Assembly (NCBI GenBank): GCA_027484685.1 | Contig: JAIXSO010000024.1 | Coordinates: 38,781-102,780 of the forward strand | Reading direction: 5' to 3' | DNA length: 64,000 bases | Source: Bacteroidota bacterium | Lineage (GTDB): Bacteria; Bacteroidota; Bacteroidia; UKL13-3 | Shown here: piece by piece, positions 51,813 to 61,677 of the stretch | How the letters are laid out: each line of letters opens with the position of its first letter | How positions within the stretch are numbered: position 1 is the stretch's first letter | Made by a program: the position numbers and the translations under genes | The notes under the pieces: model-generated | Databases searched by the model: none | What the model was told of the DNA's origin: nothing | Seen by the model: the letters and a program-made list of their open reading frames with translations, nothing else

Positions 51813-54092
51813 CTATTTTCTTTTGAGTTTAATGTATTGATTGTAGTTGTTTCTTAACCTATCAATGGCATTATTCCATTGTTTAAAATTGGCTTTTGTT
51901 ATTCGACCATTTTTTAATGAAATGCTTTTTTTATAAACAATGTAATTACCTCGTAATTCGTAAGTTAGTTCTATTGCAAACTCCTTATTATTAATAATCA
52001 AATTTTCGGGAAAATACATAACATTATATCCTTCAGGCACTTCAAATTTATACTCGTTTACATAATTGAGTTTATGGTTAAATTGTAAGTCAAAATAACG
52101 GCCACTGTCGGCTTTTGCATTATAAAACTCGCGCTTATAGTCAGGTTTTAGCATCATCATATCATCTACAGTAATCAAATGGTTATTAACCACTAAATCA
52201 TACGATAACAATACATTTCCTTTTCTTACCGATAAGTCGGATGATGAAATATTGCTTACATCAATATCTACATCATCAGGATCTAAAAAATCTTGAATAA
52301 CAGTATTACGTTTATCTAAACGTGTATTGGCATAAGCTCGCAAAATATTAGTTTTATTCTCACCCTTAATAACTTCATTTACTGAGCCTTCATAAATATT
52401 ATCGTTCAACGAAAAAACTGCTTTGCGTAAATACAAATTTCTATCGGCCGAAAAATTAGGTATGGTATCAATAAAATATTTAGCTCCATCTTGCACCATG
52501 GCTTGTCTACCTTGTATTCTATCGGCATAATCGTCAATACCTATAAAACTTTCAGTAGCATCTAAATAATATTTTTTACCATTTAATAATACAGTACAAA
52601 TCATATGATTATCTACCAAAATACTTGGAATAGAATAACTGTAATTTAAATGCTTAGTTCCAATCCAAGTTAGCCTTGCATCGTAACCCAAACTAGTTAA
52701 CATACATTTGAGCAGATTAGCCATGCCTTTACAATCTCCATACCTTTGCGCATAAACATTTTGGCAATTTTCGGGTTTAAAGGCAGCTAAACCATCCTCA
52801 AAAGCTACATAGCGAATATTATCTTGAACCCAATAAAATACTGCTTCAATAATATCCATATCCGTTTTTTTATTGGCTACAATACTTTTTAGTTTTTCTA
52901 AAAATACGGTACTGTCGTTATCAACTTTACTTACTATTTGGGCATAATGAGTATATAAATCATTTAAGTTTCCAATTAACGCTACAGGAGGTTTTACTTC
53001 GGGCTTTTTTGTATCTTTTTTATCAGCCAATTTATTTGTTTTTATAGGCTGATTTTTAGTTGGAGCAACTTTTTTATCCTTAGTGGCTTTTGCTTTTTGT
53101 TCGTTGGCTTCTTGGGTTAACTTTGCATTTTTTAAATCGCGTAAAGTTTTAGCAGCTTTCTCAGATTTGGCTCTTTCATCCAAAATAATTTTATCTTCTT
53201 TAGGAGGCGCTTTACTATAACTTTTTGCTAAATTCTCATCAAATGATTTCACCAAAATTACCAAATGAGGCACATTGTAAGAGTAACCCGGTTGATTGTT
53301 TTCAGATTTTATAGCTTGCGTATTTTTAATAGCGTAGGTTATAAATCGGGTTTTATCTGCTGCCTTTTCTTTACTTACGTATTGCTTAAACTGCTCATCT
53401 TCTACAAAATATTTTTGATTATTTTTCTCAATCGAATAACCTTCAAAGTTTTTCTCTACTATTTCTATATTTAAATATGATGGCACTTCAAGCGATATAA
53501 CGCGCTCTTGTTGAGGAAACTCATCTAAAAAATAAACACTTGTTAAATACTTTGCATCTTTGTAAACTTTGGTATAATTAATTCGCAAATTTGTTCCAAC
53601 CACACCCAAATCAGTTATATAATGGGCTTGTTTAACATCGGAATAAAAAGTACCACCGCTCTGAAAATTAGTAACAAAGTAGTCTGATTTTTTCATTTTT
53701 ACATTTTCGTTGGTTCCAAGCTTTACATTAAATGCATTTAGTCCAATTTGATCATTAAAAAATTCTACTTTTTTAAACTTTACAAAATCATTGGTAGCGA
53801 TGTACTTTTCAAAACAATCTTCATTTGCATAAATAGGATTTCCATTTTTTACATTATCAGCAAAATAGCCAAATTTGAAAACACTAACAGTAAAATCAGC
53901 CACATAACCGGTACCCTCAGGAATGCTTTTTTTAAGCTTTAATCCTTCTTGAACATCGTTTTCAGTTACAATTCCTTTTGGATTATTATAAGCTGTAATT
54001 TTATGACTATAAGGCACTTCTGCAGCTTGTTTAAAACAAGAAGTTAGCAATAGGATATAACACAGAAAGAATAAACTGTATTTATTTTTCAT
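51813..54092 (-). CDS. Transglutaminase-like lipoprotein (module copy 2, partner A)
   Basis: 759 residues from the ATG at 54092 (three more from 54101 possible). Lipoprotein signal ending LLLTSC. A beta-rich N-terminal domain (about 25-300), a Lys-rich low-complexity linker (about 305-375), a transglutaminase-like core (about 415-560) with nucleophile Cys in 'RYGDCKGMANLL' (Cys454), His in 'VDNHMICTVL' and Asp in 'KYYLDATESF', and a C-terminal beta domain. The fold cleaves or crosslinks amide bonds; in this phylum such envelope proteins have unknown substrates. Followed 3 bases later by partner B. Closely related to 57089-59227, which has the same domains. Confidence 0.86.
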   Translation of the reverse strand: MKNKYSLFFLCYILLLTSCFKQAAEVPYSHKITAYNNPKGIVTENDVQEGLKLKKSIPEGTGYVADFTVSVFKFGYFADNVKNGNPIYANEDCFEKYIATNDFVKFKKVEFFNDQIGLNAFNVKLGTNENVKMKKSDYFVTNFQSGGTFYSDVKQAHYITDLGVVGTNLRINYTKVYKDAKYLTSVYFLDEFPQQERVISLEVPSYLNIEIVEKNFEGYSIEKNNQKYFVEDEQFKQYVSKEKAADKTRFITYAIKNTQAIKSENNQPGYSYNVPHLVILVKSFDENLAKSYSKAPPKEDKIILDERAKSEKAAKTLRDLKNAKLTQEANEQKAKATKDKKVAPTKNQPIKTNKLADKKDTKKPEVKPPVALIGNLNDLYTHYAQIVSKVDNDSTVFLEKLKSIVANKKTDMDIIEAVFYWVQDNIRYVAFEDGLAAFKPENCQNVYAQRYGDCKGMANLLKCMLTSLGYDARLTWIGTKHLNYSYSIPSILVDNHMICTVLLNGKKYYLDATESFIGIDDYADRIQGRQAMVQDGAKYFIDTIPNFSADRNLYLRKAVFSLNDNIYEGSVNEVIKGENKTNILRAYANTRLDKRNTVIQDFLDPDDVDIDVSNISSSDLSVRKGNVLLSYDLVVNNHLITVDDMMMLKPDYKREFYNAKADSGRYFDLQFNHKLNYVNEYKFEVPEGYNVMYFPENLIINNKEFAIELTYELRGNYIVYKKSISLKNGRITKANFKQWNNAIDRLRNNYNQYIKLKRK

Positions 54093-54198
54093 CAATTTCA
54101 TTTATTTTTTACGAATTAACAAAAATTTGGTTTCCTATTTTTATTTTTTAACTAAAAAACAGAAAGAACTTTTGAATATCATAAAAGTTATGGCATAA

Positions 54199-54237
54199 AA
54201 AAAACAGTTTGGCAATTGCTTGACCAAACTGTTTTTT
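54199..54237 (-). terminator. Terminator between the two transglutaminase modules
   Basis: A 14-bp stem (54199-54212 with 54224-54237; AAAAAACAGTTTGG) with T-runs. It ends the transcript of the upstream module (59227 to 54259), so the two modules appear to be separate transcripts. Confidence 0.85.
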
Positions 54238-54258
54238 AAAGTTTATTTTTACTATTTT

Positions 54259-54894
54259 TTATCTTAATCTGTACCTAACACCTAAATTGGTATTTAAAAA
54301 GAGCATCAACTCAAAAAAACGAAAACCTAAAGCCGCATCAGCATATACACCTAATTTTTTATTGATATTGTATTGATAACCCATTCCTCCTTCATATCCT
54401 AAACTAAAGACTACTGGATCCTCTATATTACGGTACAAATTAAAACCACCGTTATTAGTTAATGAATTTTTGTTTGTTTGCGTAATTTTATCACTTCTAA
54501 ATGACATATTAAATGCTTGTTTTAAATAAAAATGTGACTTGTAATCAATTTCATTAAATACTTTGATAGTCCCAATTTTTATCAAGTAAGAAGTTGTACT
54601 TTGTGTAAAATTATTATACGTGATGTCATCATAATTTTTGGTATAAAAATCACTATTTATATTAGTTACTTGTAATGATATACTACTCATTATTGAAGGT
54701 GTTTGCCATTTAAAATAGCCTAGTTTCACGCCATAATGAATTCCTGAATACAATTCAGATTTAAGTTCATCTGCAATATCGGCTCGCTGAACATAATCTA
54801 CAGGAACTAATGAAAAATCAATTCCACTTTGACAAAAACTTTTTTGCGTAAAAATTGCAGTAAATGCAAAAATAAATATAAGTATTTTCTTCAT
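54259..54894 (-). CDS. Outer-membrane beta-barrel protein of the transglutaminase module
   Basis: 211 residues: signal peptide about 1-21 (ending SFCQ), then alternating strands ('IHYGVKLGYFKWQ', 'SSISLQVTNINSDF', 'VFSLGYEGGMGYQYNINKKLGVYADAALGFRFFEL' in pieces), ending 'NTNLGVRYRLR'. A small porin-like barrel of unknown role. It begins 7 bases after the end of the gene at 54902 and is the last gene before the terminator at 54199, so it belongs to module copy 1; copy 2 has no such third gene. Confidence 0.78.
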   Translation of the reverse strand: MKKILIFIFAFTAIFTQKSFCQSGIDFSLVPVDYVQRADIADELKSELYSGIHYGVKLGYFKWQTPSIMSSISLQVTNINSDFYTKNYDDITYNNFTQSTTSYLIKIGTIKVFNEIDYKSHFYLKQAFNMSFRSDKITQTNKNSLTNNGGFNLYRNIEDPVVFSLGYEGGMGYQYNINKKLGVYADAALGFRFFELMLFLNTNLGVRYRLR

Positions 54895-54901
54895 TTCTTT
54901 C

Positions 54902-57076
54902 TTAGTTAATAATGATTTTAGATGTGTTCAGGTTCATACCTAAATCGGTAATTTTTACATAATTGTTCCAATCTGAAGCTTCGTGTTTGTAGCTGTTTAA
55001 TTTTTTTGTAAAACTCCAAACAATATAACCATTTTCAATTTTTGCAGTAGAAATAATTGATCCAACTTTGTTAGTTTCATTTACAATTAAGCTTTCTAAT
55101 CCAATAACTGTTTTTCCTTCAGGTATTTTAATTTTCACGTTCATGGTGAAAGTTTTATTGTAATCAATAAAAAATGGTTTTGTTCTGCCAATTCTATCAT
55201 CATTATCAGAAATCATTGATAATCTGCCTAAAACTTTACCAACTTCAAAAACAAACGATTTACCTGCTGGAATCAAAGTATTTCCAATTATAAATTTCTC
55301 TTTCCAGCTAGTAGTGGTATTTTTCACACTTCTTCCATCGTTTATTGGTTCAAATTTTTCGTATCTAAGCACATAATATTCATTCCGTGCATCATTTTCA
55401 AGGTTTTCTCTTTTATTTTTTTCTATTCTTTCATAATAATCCTTTCCAATACGTTCTTCTTCTTTGTCAATTACTGCTTTATTTGCATTGTAATAATTCA
55501 AATTAGTAAAATAGTATAGTTTTTTATTTGAGGTAATTGCCTTTTTTCTTTCAAGCTCTGAATTATACATTTTTAAGTACTCTTTATGATTAATTAGATT
55601 GAATCTTGAATCGCTGCGTTGAAAACCTGTAGCTTCGGTTAGCACATTTAACACCAAACTATCGTTAGTATTAAAACTACCGTCAATATTAATAGTATAA
55701 ACATTATCATTATGATTTGCATTAGGCAAATTAATTACCTTCATTTCCATTTTAGTAACACCATCTCTATAATTGGAGAATGCATAAGCTTCTGTATTAT
55801 CAAATTCTTCGCTTATGTCGTCAAGTTGGCTATTGGCATTAAACATGGTAATAAGATGTTCATTACCATCAGTTGTAAACCTTATTCCATATGAAAAATC
55901 TTCCGTATTGATCAAGTCCTTAATCGTTCCATCTTCTTTAGAAACCATTGCCAATAGCTCATATTTAATATCTCGCTTTTCTAAATGTGAAATGAATTGA
56001 TTTAACATTTCTACACCAAATTTTTTCTGTTCAAAGTTAAATGCCAAATTACAGCGGTATAAATTTTCTCTGCAAAAATTATAATACTTTTTTATGTAAT
56101 CCTCGTCAGAAAGACTGTAAACATTTTCAGATCTTAAAAACTCTAAATAATTATTGGTGTTAAATTTACTGTACCGAAAAACATTGTAAACATGTTTTTT
56201 TACCTCTTCGTCAGTGAGAGTAGTTTTAATATCATTTTTAGCAGGTTTTTCTTTTAGTGGATAAAACATTACCACATCAAAATAAATATCTAATTTATAA
56301 TATGGATCACTTTGGTAATCATCACTCATTATCTCTTCTTTTCTTTTATCAATTAATTCAGATTCAAACGAATAATTAATTAATTTACCTTCTGCTTTTT
56401 GGGTAAGTGTTTTAGCTCCATTAAAGTTTTTAAAGGCTACTACTGTATTATTTTTGTTTATCTTAAATTCATTTTTCAAATAAACAATAGGCATTCCAGT
56501 AATATTTGTAAAATAAACACTTCTGTATAAATAGTTACTATATCTACTAAGTGAACTATAATCAATGATATCTCCAATTTCTAAGTTTTTAATGGCAATT
56601 TTCTTTTTCTTATTAACCAAAAACTTATTAAAAAATTTATTGCTAGTTTTTAAGTTGTCTGCATCAACAGCATCTTTTAAATCAACATCAATTTTTTTGC
56701 CATCAGGTTTTATAATTTTTACTTCAAACTCATTACCATCTTCAAACTCAAAGTCACTATAATTCTCAATTGCGTTTAAGTCATTCAGTTTTATTCTAGT
56801 CCTTGAATACACAAAATATTGGTCAAAATATACATATCCATTGTTAGAATTTTTTATTTTGGCCTGTACCACTTTTAATTTTTCGGCCAACATTACCATT
56901 GATTCTTTTTTATACTTTTCAGGCTCTATTAAAGTACTAAATGCGGGTTCTGTATCCTCTTTTTGAAGCTCATGCAATTTTTTCAAATCTTTTTCTTTTT
57001 GGCTCCAAGCATTATTATTTAAAAGGAATAATAATGCTATAACTATATTTATTTTATATAAAATTCTTCTTTTCAT
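54902..57076 (-). CDS. Exported transglutaminase-fold-like protein lacking catalytic residues (module copy 1, partner B)
   Basis: 724 residues, same architecture as 49665-51809: signal peptide about 1-25 (ending AWSQ), linker 'KLHELQKEDTEPAFS', DUF3857-like beta domain ('YSRTRIKLNDLNAIENYSDF', 'IAIKNLEIGDIIDYSS'), helical region ('QFISHLEKRDIKYELLAMVS') at the place of a transglutaminase core but without the catalytic Cys and His, and a C-terminal beta domain ('IPEGKTVIGLESLIVN'). Loss of the catalytic residues is shared with its paralog, so it predates the duplication. It starts 12 bases after the end of partner A (57089). Confidence 0.82.
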   Translation of the reverse strand: MKRRILYKINIVIALLFLLNNNAWSQKEKDLKKLHELQKEDTEPAFSTLIEPEKYKKESMVMLAEKLKVVQAKIKNSNNGYVYFDQYFVYSRTRIKLNDLNAIENYSDFEFEDGNEFEVKIIKPDGKKIDVDLKDAVDADNLKTSNKFFNKFLVNKKKKIAIKNLEIGDIIDYSSLSRYSNYLYRSVYFTNITGMPIVYLKNEFKINKNNTVVAFKNFNGAKTLTQKAEGKLINYSFESELIDKRKEEIMSDDYQSDPYYKLDIYFDVVMFYPLKEKPAKNDIKTTLTDEEVKKHVYNVFRYSKFNTNNYLEFLRSENVYSLSDEDYIKKYYNFCRENLYRCNLAFNFEQKKFGVEMLNQFISHLEKRDIKYELLAMVSKEDGTIKDLINTEDFSYGIRFTTDGNEHLITMFNANSQLDDISEEFDNTEAYAFSNYRDGVTKMEMKVINLPNANHNDNVYTINIDGSFNTNDSLVLNVLTEATGFQRSDSRFNLINHKEYLKMYNSELERKKAITSNKKLYYFTNLNYYNANKAVIDKEEERIGKDYYERIEKNKRENLENDARNEYYVLRYEKFEPINDGRSVKNTTTSWKEKFIIGNTLIPAGKSFVFEVGKVLGRLSMISDNDDRIGRTKPFFIDYNKTFTMNVKIKIPEGKTVIGLESLIVNETNKVGSIISTAKIENGYIVWSFTKKLNSYKHEASDWNNYVKITDLGMNLNTSKIIIN

Positions 57077-57088
57077 TTCTCAATAATT

Positions 57089-59227
57089 TTATTTACTTAA
57101 TACTACGTATTGATTGTAATTGGCTCTCATTTTATCAATCATTTGATTCCATTCTTTAAAATTATTTTTACTAATTTTACCTTTCTTCAAAATGATTGAT
57201 TTCGTATAACGAATGGTATTTCCCAAGTTTTCATATTTCATAACTAAACTAAATTCGGGATTATCAACAGTCAAATTTTGAGGAGTTGATACCAATTTAA
57301 AACCCGTTGGTACTGCAAAATTTAAATCGTATGCGTAATTTAATTTATGATCGAACTGAATGTCGAAGAAACGAGCAGTATCGGCCTTACTGGCAGAAAA
57401 CTCTCTATTGTAATCTGGTTTAAACATAATGGTATTTCCATTAGTAACCATGTGATTACCTACTTTTAAATCATAGTTCATTTCAATGTCAATTCTTCTG
57501 TTATTTAAATCAGAAGCTGTAACATTTTTTACATCAATATCAATATCGTTAGGGTCAATAACATCAATCAAAACTTGGTCTTTTTTATCTAACGGTGAGT
57601 TGTGAAAACTTCTTAGAATATCAGTTTTATTTTCACCTTTTATTGTTTCGTACATTTTTCCTTCAAATGAATTATTAACCAATGTAAAATTGGCCTTTCT
57701 TGATCTTAAGTTCCTGTCAGCAGGCAAATCAGGAATAGTATCTATGGTATAATTAGCACCGTTTTGAACCATAACCGGTCTTCCTTGAATTCTATCAGCA
57801 TAATCATCAATGCCAATAAAACTTTCGGTACCATCTAAATAATATTTTTTACCATCTAAAACCACTGTACAAATCATATGATTATCAACTACAATGCTAG
57901 GAACAGTATAATCGTAATTTAAATGTTTAGTACCCACCCATGTTAATCTCGCATCGTAACCTAAAATACCAATCATTGATTTTAACAAATTGGCCATACC
58001 TTTACAATCGCCATAACGGTTGTTGTATACATTCTGACAAGCATCTGGTTTAAAAGCAGCTATTCCATCTTCATAAGCCACGTATCTAATATTATCTTGA
58101 ACCCAATAAAAAATAGCTTCAATTTTATCTAAATCAGTCGTTTTATCCTTTGTAATGCTTTTTACCTTTTCAATAAATACAGTTGAATCATTTTCAAGTT
58201 TGCTTACTATTTGAGAATAATGAGCATACAAATCATTGGTATTGGCAATAAGAGGAACGGGTTTTAATTCAGTTTTTTTAACTACGGTTTTGGCTTTCAC
58301 TTTCGATTTTCCTTTATCAGAATCGGTAGCTGCTTCTTTAAGTTCCTTTGGTATAGGTTTACTATACGCTTTTGCCATATCGGCATCTATTGATTTTACT
58401 AAAATTACAATATGAGGCAAGTTGTGAGAGTATCCAGGCATTAATTTTTCTGTTTTAATACCTTTAGCATCTTTTAGTATATATGTAATGTAGGTAAACT
58501 TTTCCTTACTTTTAGTTTCAGTAATCCTACTTTTCATTTGTTCATCTTTAATCACATATTTTTTATCCGATTTTTCAATATTGAAGCCTTCAAAATTCTT
58601 TTCAATAATTTCCACTTTTAAATAATTAGGAATCGCAAATGTTATAACCTTTTCTTTTTGAGGAAAACCTTCTAAAAAATAAGCGCTAGTTAAGTATTTT
58701 GCGTCTTTGTAATAACGTGAAAAATTAAAACGTAAATTAGTTCCTGCTACACTTAGTTCCGAGGCAATTTGAGCTTGGCGCGCATCCGAAAAAAATATAC
58801 CACGACTTTGAAAATTGCTAATTACATAATCACGTTTAATAAAATTTTCTTCTTTTCTTGACCCATACTTTACAAAAAAACCATCAAAATTTATTTGATC
58901 ATTAAAATACTCCAGCTTAGACAATTTTACAAAATCAGTTAAGGTAGTATACTTTTCAAATGATTCTTCTTTAACTGCAATAGGATTGCCCTTTTTCAGA
59001 TTGTCTGAATAGTAGTCAAAGGTGTAAGAATTCACCACATAATCAGCTATATATTCTGTATTTTCAGGGTATTTTTTTCTCAACTTTATAGCCTCAGCTA
59101 CATCAGTTTCGCTAACACTACCAAAGGGGTTATTATAAGAAGTAAATTTTCTGCCGTGTTCAGGAAAGTAGGCAGGTGCGCAAGAAATGACTAGAAGTAA
59201 AAGTAGTAAAAAAAGGTTATTCTTCAT
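57089..59227 (-). CDS. Transglutaminase-like lipoprotein (module copy 1, partner A)
   Basis: 712 residues. Lipoprotein signal MKNNLFLLLLLLVISC (Cys16). Beta-rich N-terminal domain, a shorter Lys-rich linker than in its paralog (about 300-325), and a transglutaminase-like core with Cys408 in 'RYGDCKGMANLL', His in 'VDNHMICTVV' and Asp in 'KYYLDGTESF'; C-terminal beta domain. Paired with 54902 by 12 bases. It is the first gene of the operon 59227-54259. The active-site residues are intact, in contrast to partner B. Confidence 0.86.
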   Translation of the reverse strand: MKNNLFLLLLLLVISCAPAYFPEHGRKFTSYNNPFGSVSETDVAEAIKLRKKYPENTEYIADYVVNSYTFDYYSDNLKKGNPIAVKEESFEKYTTLTDFVKLSKLEYFNDQINFDGFFVKYGSRKEENFIKRDYVISNFQSRGIFFSDARQAQIASELSVAGTNLRFNFSRYYKDAKYLTSAYFLEGFPQKEKVITFAIPNYLKVEIIEKNFEGFNIEKSDKKYVIKDEQMKSRITETKSKEKFTYITYILKDAKGIKTEKLMPGYSHNLPHIVILVKSIDADMAKAYSKPIPKELKEAATDSDKGKSKVKAKTVVKKTELKPVPLIANTNDLYAHYSQIVSKLENDSTVFIEKVKSITKDKTTDLDKIEAIFYWVQDNIRYVAYEDGIAAFKPDACQNVYNNRYGDCKGMANLLKSMIGILGYDARLTWVGTKHLNYDYTVPSIVVDNHMICTVVLDGKKYYLDGTESFIGIDDYADRIQGRPVMVQNGANYTIDTIPDLPADRNLRSRKANFTLVNNSFEGKMYETIKGENKTDILRSFHNSPLDKKDQVLIDVIDPNDIDIDVKNVTASDLNNRRIDIEMNYDLKVGNHMVTNGNTIMFKPDYNREFSASKADTARFFDIQFDHKLNYAYDLNFAVPTGFKLVSTPQNLTVDNPEFSLVMKYENLGNTIRYTKSIILKKGKISKNNFKEWNQMIDKMRANYNQYVVLSK

Positions 59228-59307
59228 TATTTAATAATTTTTACGAATAAAATAAATAATGAAGAATAATTAGAATTTATTATAAAATAAAGTTTAATTT
59301 AACAAAA

Positions 59308-59343
59308 AAATAAAAAGCCACCAATAATGAGTTGGTGGCTTTC
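59308..59343 (-). terminator. Terminator of the YebC-family gene
   Basis: AAAGCCACCAA (59314-59324) pairs with TTGGTGGCTTT (59332-59342); on the minus strand a T-rich tail follows. Confidence 0.8.
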
Positions 59344-59365
59344 AGATATTTACAAGTTTTTGTTT

Positions 59366-60082
59366 TTACATTAATGTAGTGTAAACTTTTACCACATCAT
59401 CATCTTCTTCAATAATATCTAATAAAATATTAAATTCTGCTTCCTGCTCTTCGGTTAACTCCATTGGTTGTGTTGGAATACGCTGTAATTCAGCATTTAC
59501 TATTTCAATTTTACGTTCTTCTAGTTCATGTTGCATTTTACCAAAATCAGTAAAACTTACTGAAAGTATTAAATGTCCTTCTCCATCATCTTCAATTTCT
59601 TCTAAACCAGCATCAATCATTTCCAATTCAAAATCATCTAAGTTTATTCCCTCGTTTTTTATTCTAAAAATCCCTTTACGTTCAAAAAGAAAATCTAACG
59701 AACCACTAACCATTAATTGTCCGCCTTTTTTATTGAAATAACTACGTAAGTTAGCAACAGTTCTAGTTGGATTATCTGTGGCAGTTTCTATAATCATTGG
59801 TATATTATGAGGGCCTTTTCCTTCATATACTACCTCTTCAAAATCTTTATCTTGTTTGCTTGTTGCACGAGAAATAGCAGCGTCAATATTGGCTTTTGGC
59901 ATATTGATAGCCTTGGCATTAGCTACCACCGCTCTTAAACGAGAATTACTATCAGGATCTCCATTTCCGTTTCCAGCTTTTATTGCAATGGCTATTTCCT
60001 TACCTATTTTGGTAAAAGTTCTGCTCATTTTAGCATAACGAGCAAACATTTTATGTTTACGTTTTTCAAATACTCTTCCCAT
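59366..60082 (-). CDS. YebC/PmpR family DNA-binding regulator
   Basis: 238 residues with the three-domain YebC layout. It starts MGRVFEKRKHKMFARYAKMS, in line with the usual 'GHSKWKNIKHRK' opening; 'MPKANIDAAISRAT' and 'EVVYEGKGPHNIPMIIET', with 'DNPTRTVANLRSYFNKKGG', are the family signature. C-terminal region 'EDDDVVKVYTTLM' closes it as expected. YebC proteins bind DNA as regulators and, in recent work, have been tied to translation of proline stretches; which applies here is open. It has its own terminator. Confidence 0.94.
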   Translation of the reverse strand: MGRVFEKRKHKMFARYAKMSRTFTKIGKEIAIAIKAGNGNGDPDSNSRLRAVVANAKAINMPKANIDAAISRATSKQDKDFEEVVYEGKGPHNIPMIIETATDNPTRTVANLRSYFNKKGGQLMVSGSLDFLFERKGIFRIKNEGINLDDFELEMIDAGLEEIEDDGEGHLILSVSFTDFGKMQHELEERKIEIVNAELQRIPTQPMELTEEQEAEFNILLDIIEEDDDVVKVYTTLM

Positions 60083-60184
60083 TTGTCGATTTTTATTTCA
60101 GGTTGCAAAATAATACTTGCCAAATCATTATCAAAATATATATAATCATGATTTTTGAATATGTTGACAATAACTTACAGCAAT

Positions 60185-60219
60185 AAAAAAGCCTCAACAG
60201 TAAACTGATGAGGCTTTCA
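60185..60219 (-). terminator. Terminator of the T9SS protein gene at 60239
   Basis: AAAGCCTCA (60188-60196) pairs with TGAGGCTTT (60209-60217), with a second small inner pairing CAGT/ACTG; on the minus strand a T-run follows. Confidence 0.8.
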
Positions 60220-60238
60220 TGAAGTTATTAATTATAAA

Positions 60239-61534
60239 TTATTTAATCATAATTTTTTGAGATTGACTAACTCCATCAACTGTCATAGTGTAAAAATAAA
60301 CACCAGCTGATAAGTTGCCTACGTTAAATTTAACCTCATTGTTACCAGCCGAGAAGTTATCGTTTGCAATGCTAATTACTTCTTGACCTAGTAAATTAAC
60401 TAAGCTAATTTTTACATCTTTTCTTGCTTTTAAATCAAATGCGATAGTTACATCGTTACTAGCAGGGTTTGGATAAGCGTTACCTAAAGTAAAATTATTT
60501 GGTACTTCTTTTACACTAATGGTAGTAGAAGATAATTTCATACCAGCATCTAAGTATAAATCGTTAGTAAAACCTTGACCTGGGTACCAACCTGTCCAAC
60601 CATTTGTTACAGCGTAAGAAAAACGTTGAGGAACAAACAATGAACTGTTAAAGAATGTGCTAGTTAAAGCTGTACCTTCATTAGCACCATAACGATATGA
60701 GAAATAGTTAACCCATTTAGTATCTGTTGGAACTACAGATGAATCTCTTCTATCTTCGTATACGTAAGTATCATCGTAAGTAGTACCATTTTTAAAAACC
60801 AAAGCAAATGCTGCTAGGTTATTTTGGCTAGTTCCACCAGCAGTGTTAATATTTAAACCAGCTGGAGCTTTTAAACCTAACTCGGCCGATGACCAACCTG
60901 TTGTAGATGGTTTACCCGTTGCATAATCAGCAGTTAACAATACAGTATCAATATCAGCAAAATTATTAGGGCGTCTTTTTGCAAGATCATAACCTAAATA
61001 GCCAAATCTTGAAGTAAGACCTTGAATAGTTTGAGTTTTAGAAATTTGAGCACCTGTAAAATAATAAACAAATAATGTATCTACTACAGGAACTTGATTA
61101 CCTAAACCATCTATGGTATTGTCAACTCTTCTAATATAAGAAAATCTAAATGAAATTGAATCAACAGAATAGTTGTTAAATTTACTCATTTTGATTGTAG
61201 GATCTGCACCTAAATCAATAGCATCATCTTTAGGATCTACAATACAAGCAACAGATTGAAATGTTCTGCCTTGGCTAGGAACACCTTGATCGTCAATAAA
61301 TTTAGCTAATGAATCGTTCATCATAAAACCAACGTAAGTTTTAAAGTTACCGTTAGCTAAAATGTCTAATGGATTGTACCACTCTGATCTTTCAGCTTTA
61401 CCTAAAGTTGTAGTGTTTCTAACCTTACGAGGTGAGTTGTCTATAAGGCCATTATTTTTTAAGCCTAGGTTTTGTTGTGCAAATGAACTTAACGCAAGTC
61501 CAATGCTTAGTGTTGAAAGTATTAACTTTTTCAT
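60239..61534 (-). CDS. T9SS-exported protein
   Basis: 431 residues: signal peptide about 1-19 (ending LSSFAQ), an unrecognised body of about 320 residues (beta-rich, with 'YNPLDILANGNFKTYVGF' and 'YVYEDRRDSSVVP' among others), and a type A sorting domain from about 350 ('FTLGNAYPNPASNDVTIAF' to 'GVSQSQKIMIK'). Codons are regular and T/A-ending, and the gene has its own strong terminator, which suggests steady expression of a secreted or surface protein of unknown role. Confidence 0.85.
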   Translation of the reverse strand: MKKLILSTLSIGLALSSFAQQNLGLKNNGLIDNSPRKVRNTTTLGKAERSEWYNPLDILANGNFKTYVGFMMNDSLAKFIDDQGVPSQGRTFQSVACIVDPKDDAIDLGADPTIKMSKFNNYSVDSISFRFSYIRRVDNTIDGLGNQVPVVDTLFVYYFTGAQISKTQTIQGLTSRFGYLGYDLAKRRPNNFADIDTVLLTADYATGKPSTTGWSSAELGLKAPAGLNINTAGGTSQNNLAAFALVFKNGTTYDDTYVYEDRRDSSVVPTDTKWVNYFSYRYGANEGTALTSTFFNSSLFVPQRFSYAVTNGWTGWYPGQGFTNDLYLDAGMKLSSTTISVKEVPNNFTLGNAYPNPASNDVTIAFDLKARKDVKISLVNLLGQEVISIANDNFSAGNNEVKFNVGNLSAGVYFYTMTVDGVSQSQKIMIK

Positions 61535-61677
61535 AATTTATAATTTTTATTTATTTATTTGTATTTTTTAAGGGTGGCAAATTAAGTATATTTTGTAAGA
61601 TACAAAACAGTTGACAATAAAAATACACTGGGGGTTGGATTATTTTTGTCATATAAACGTCATTTCAAAAAATAACA

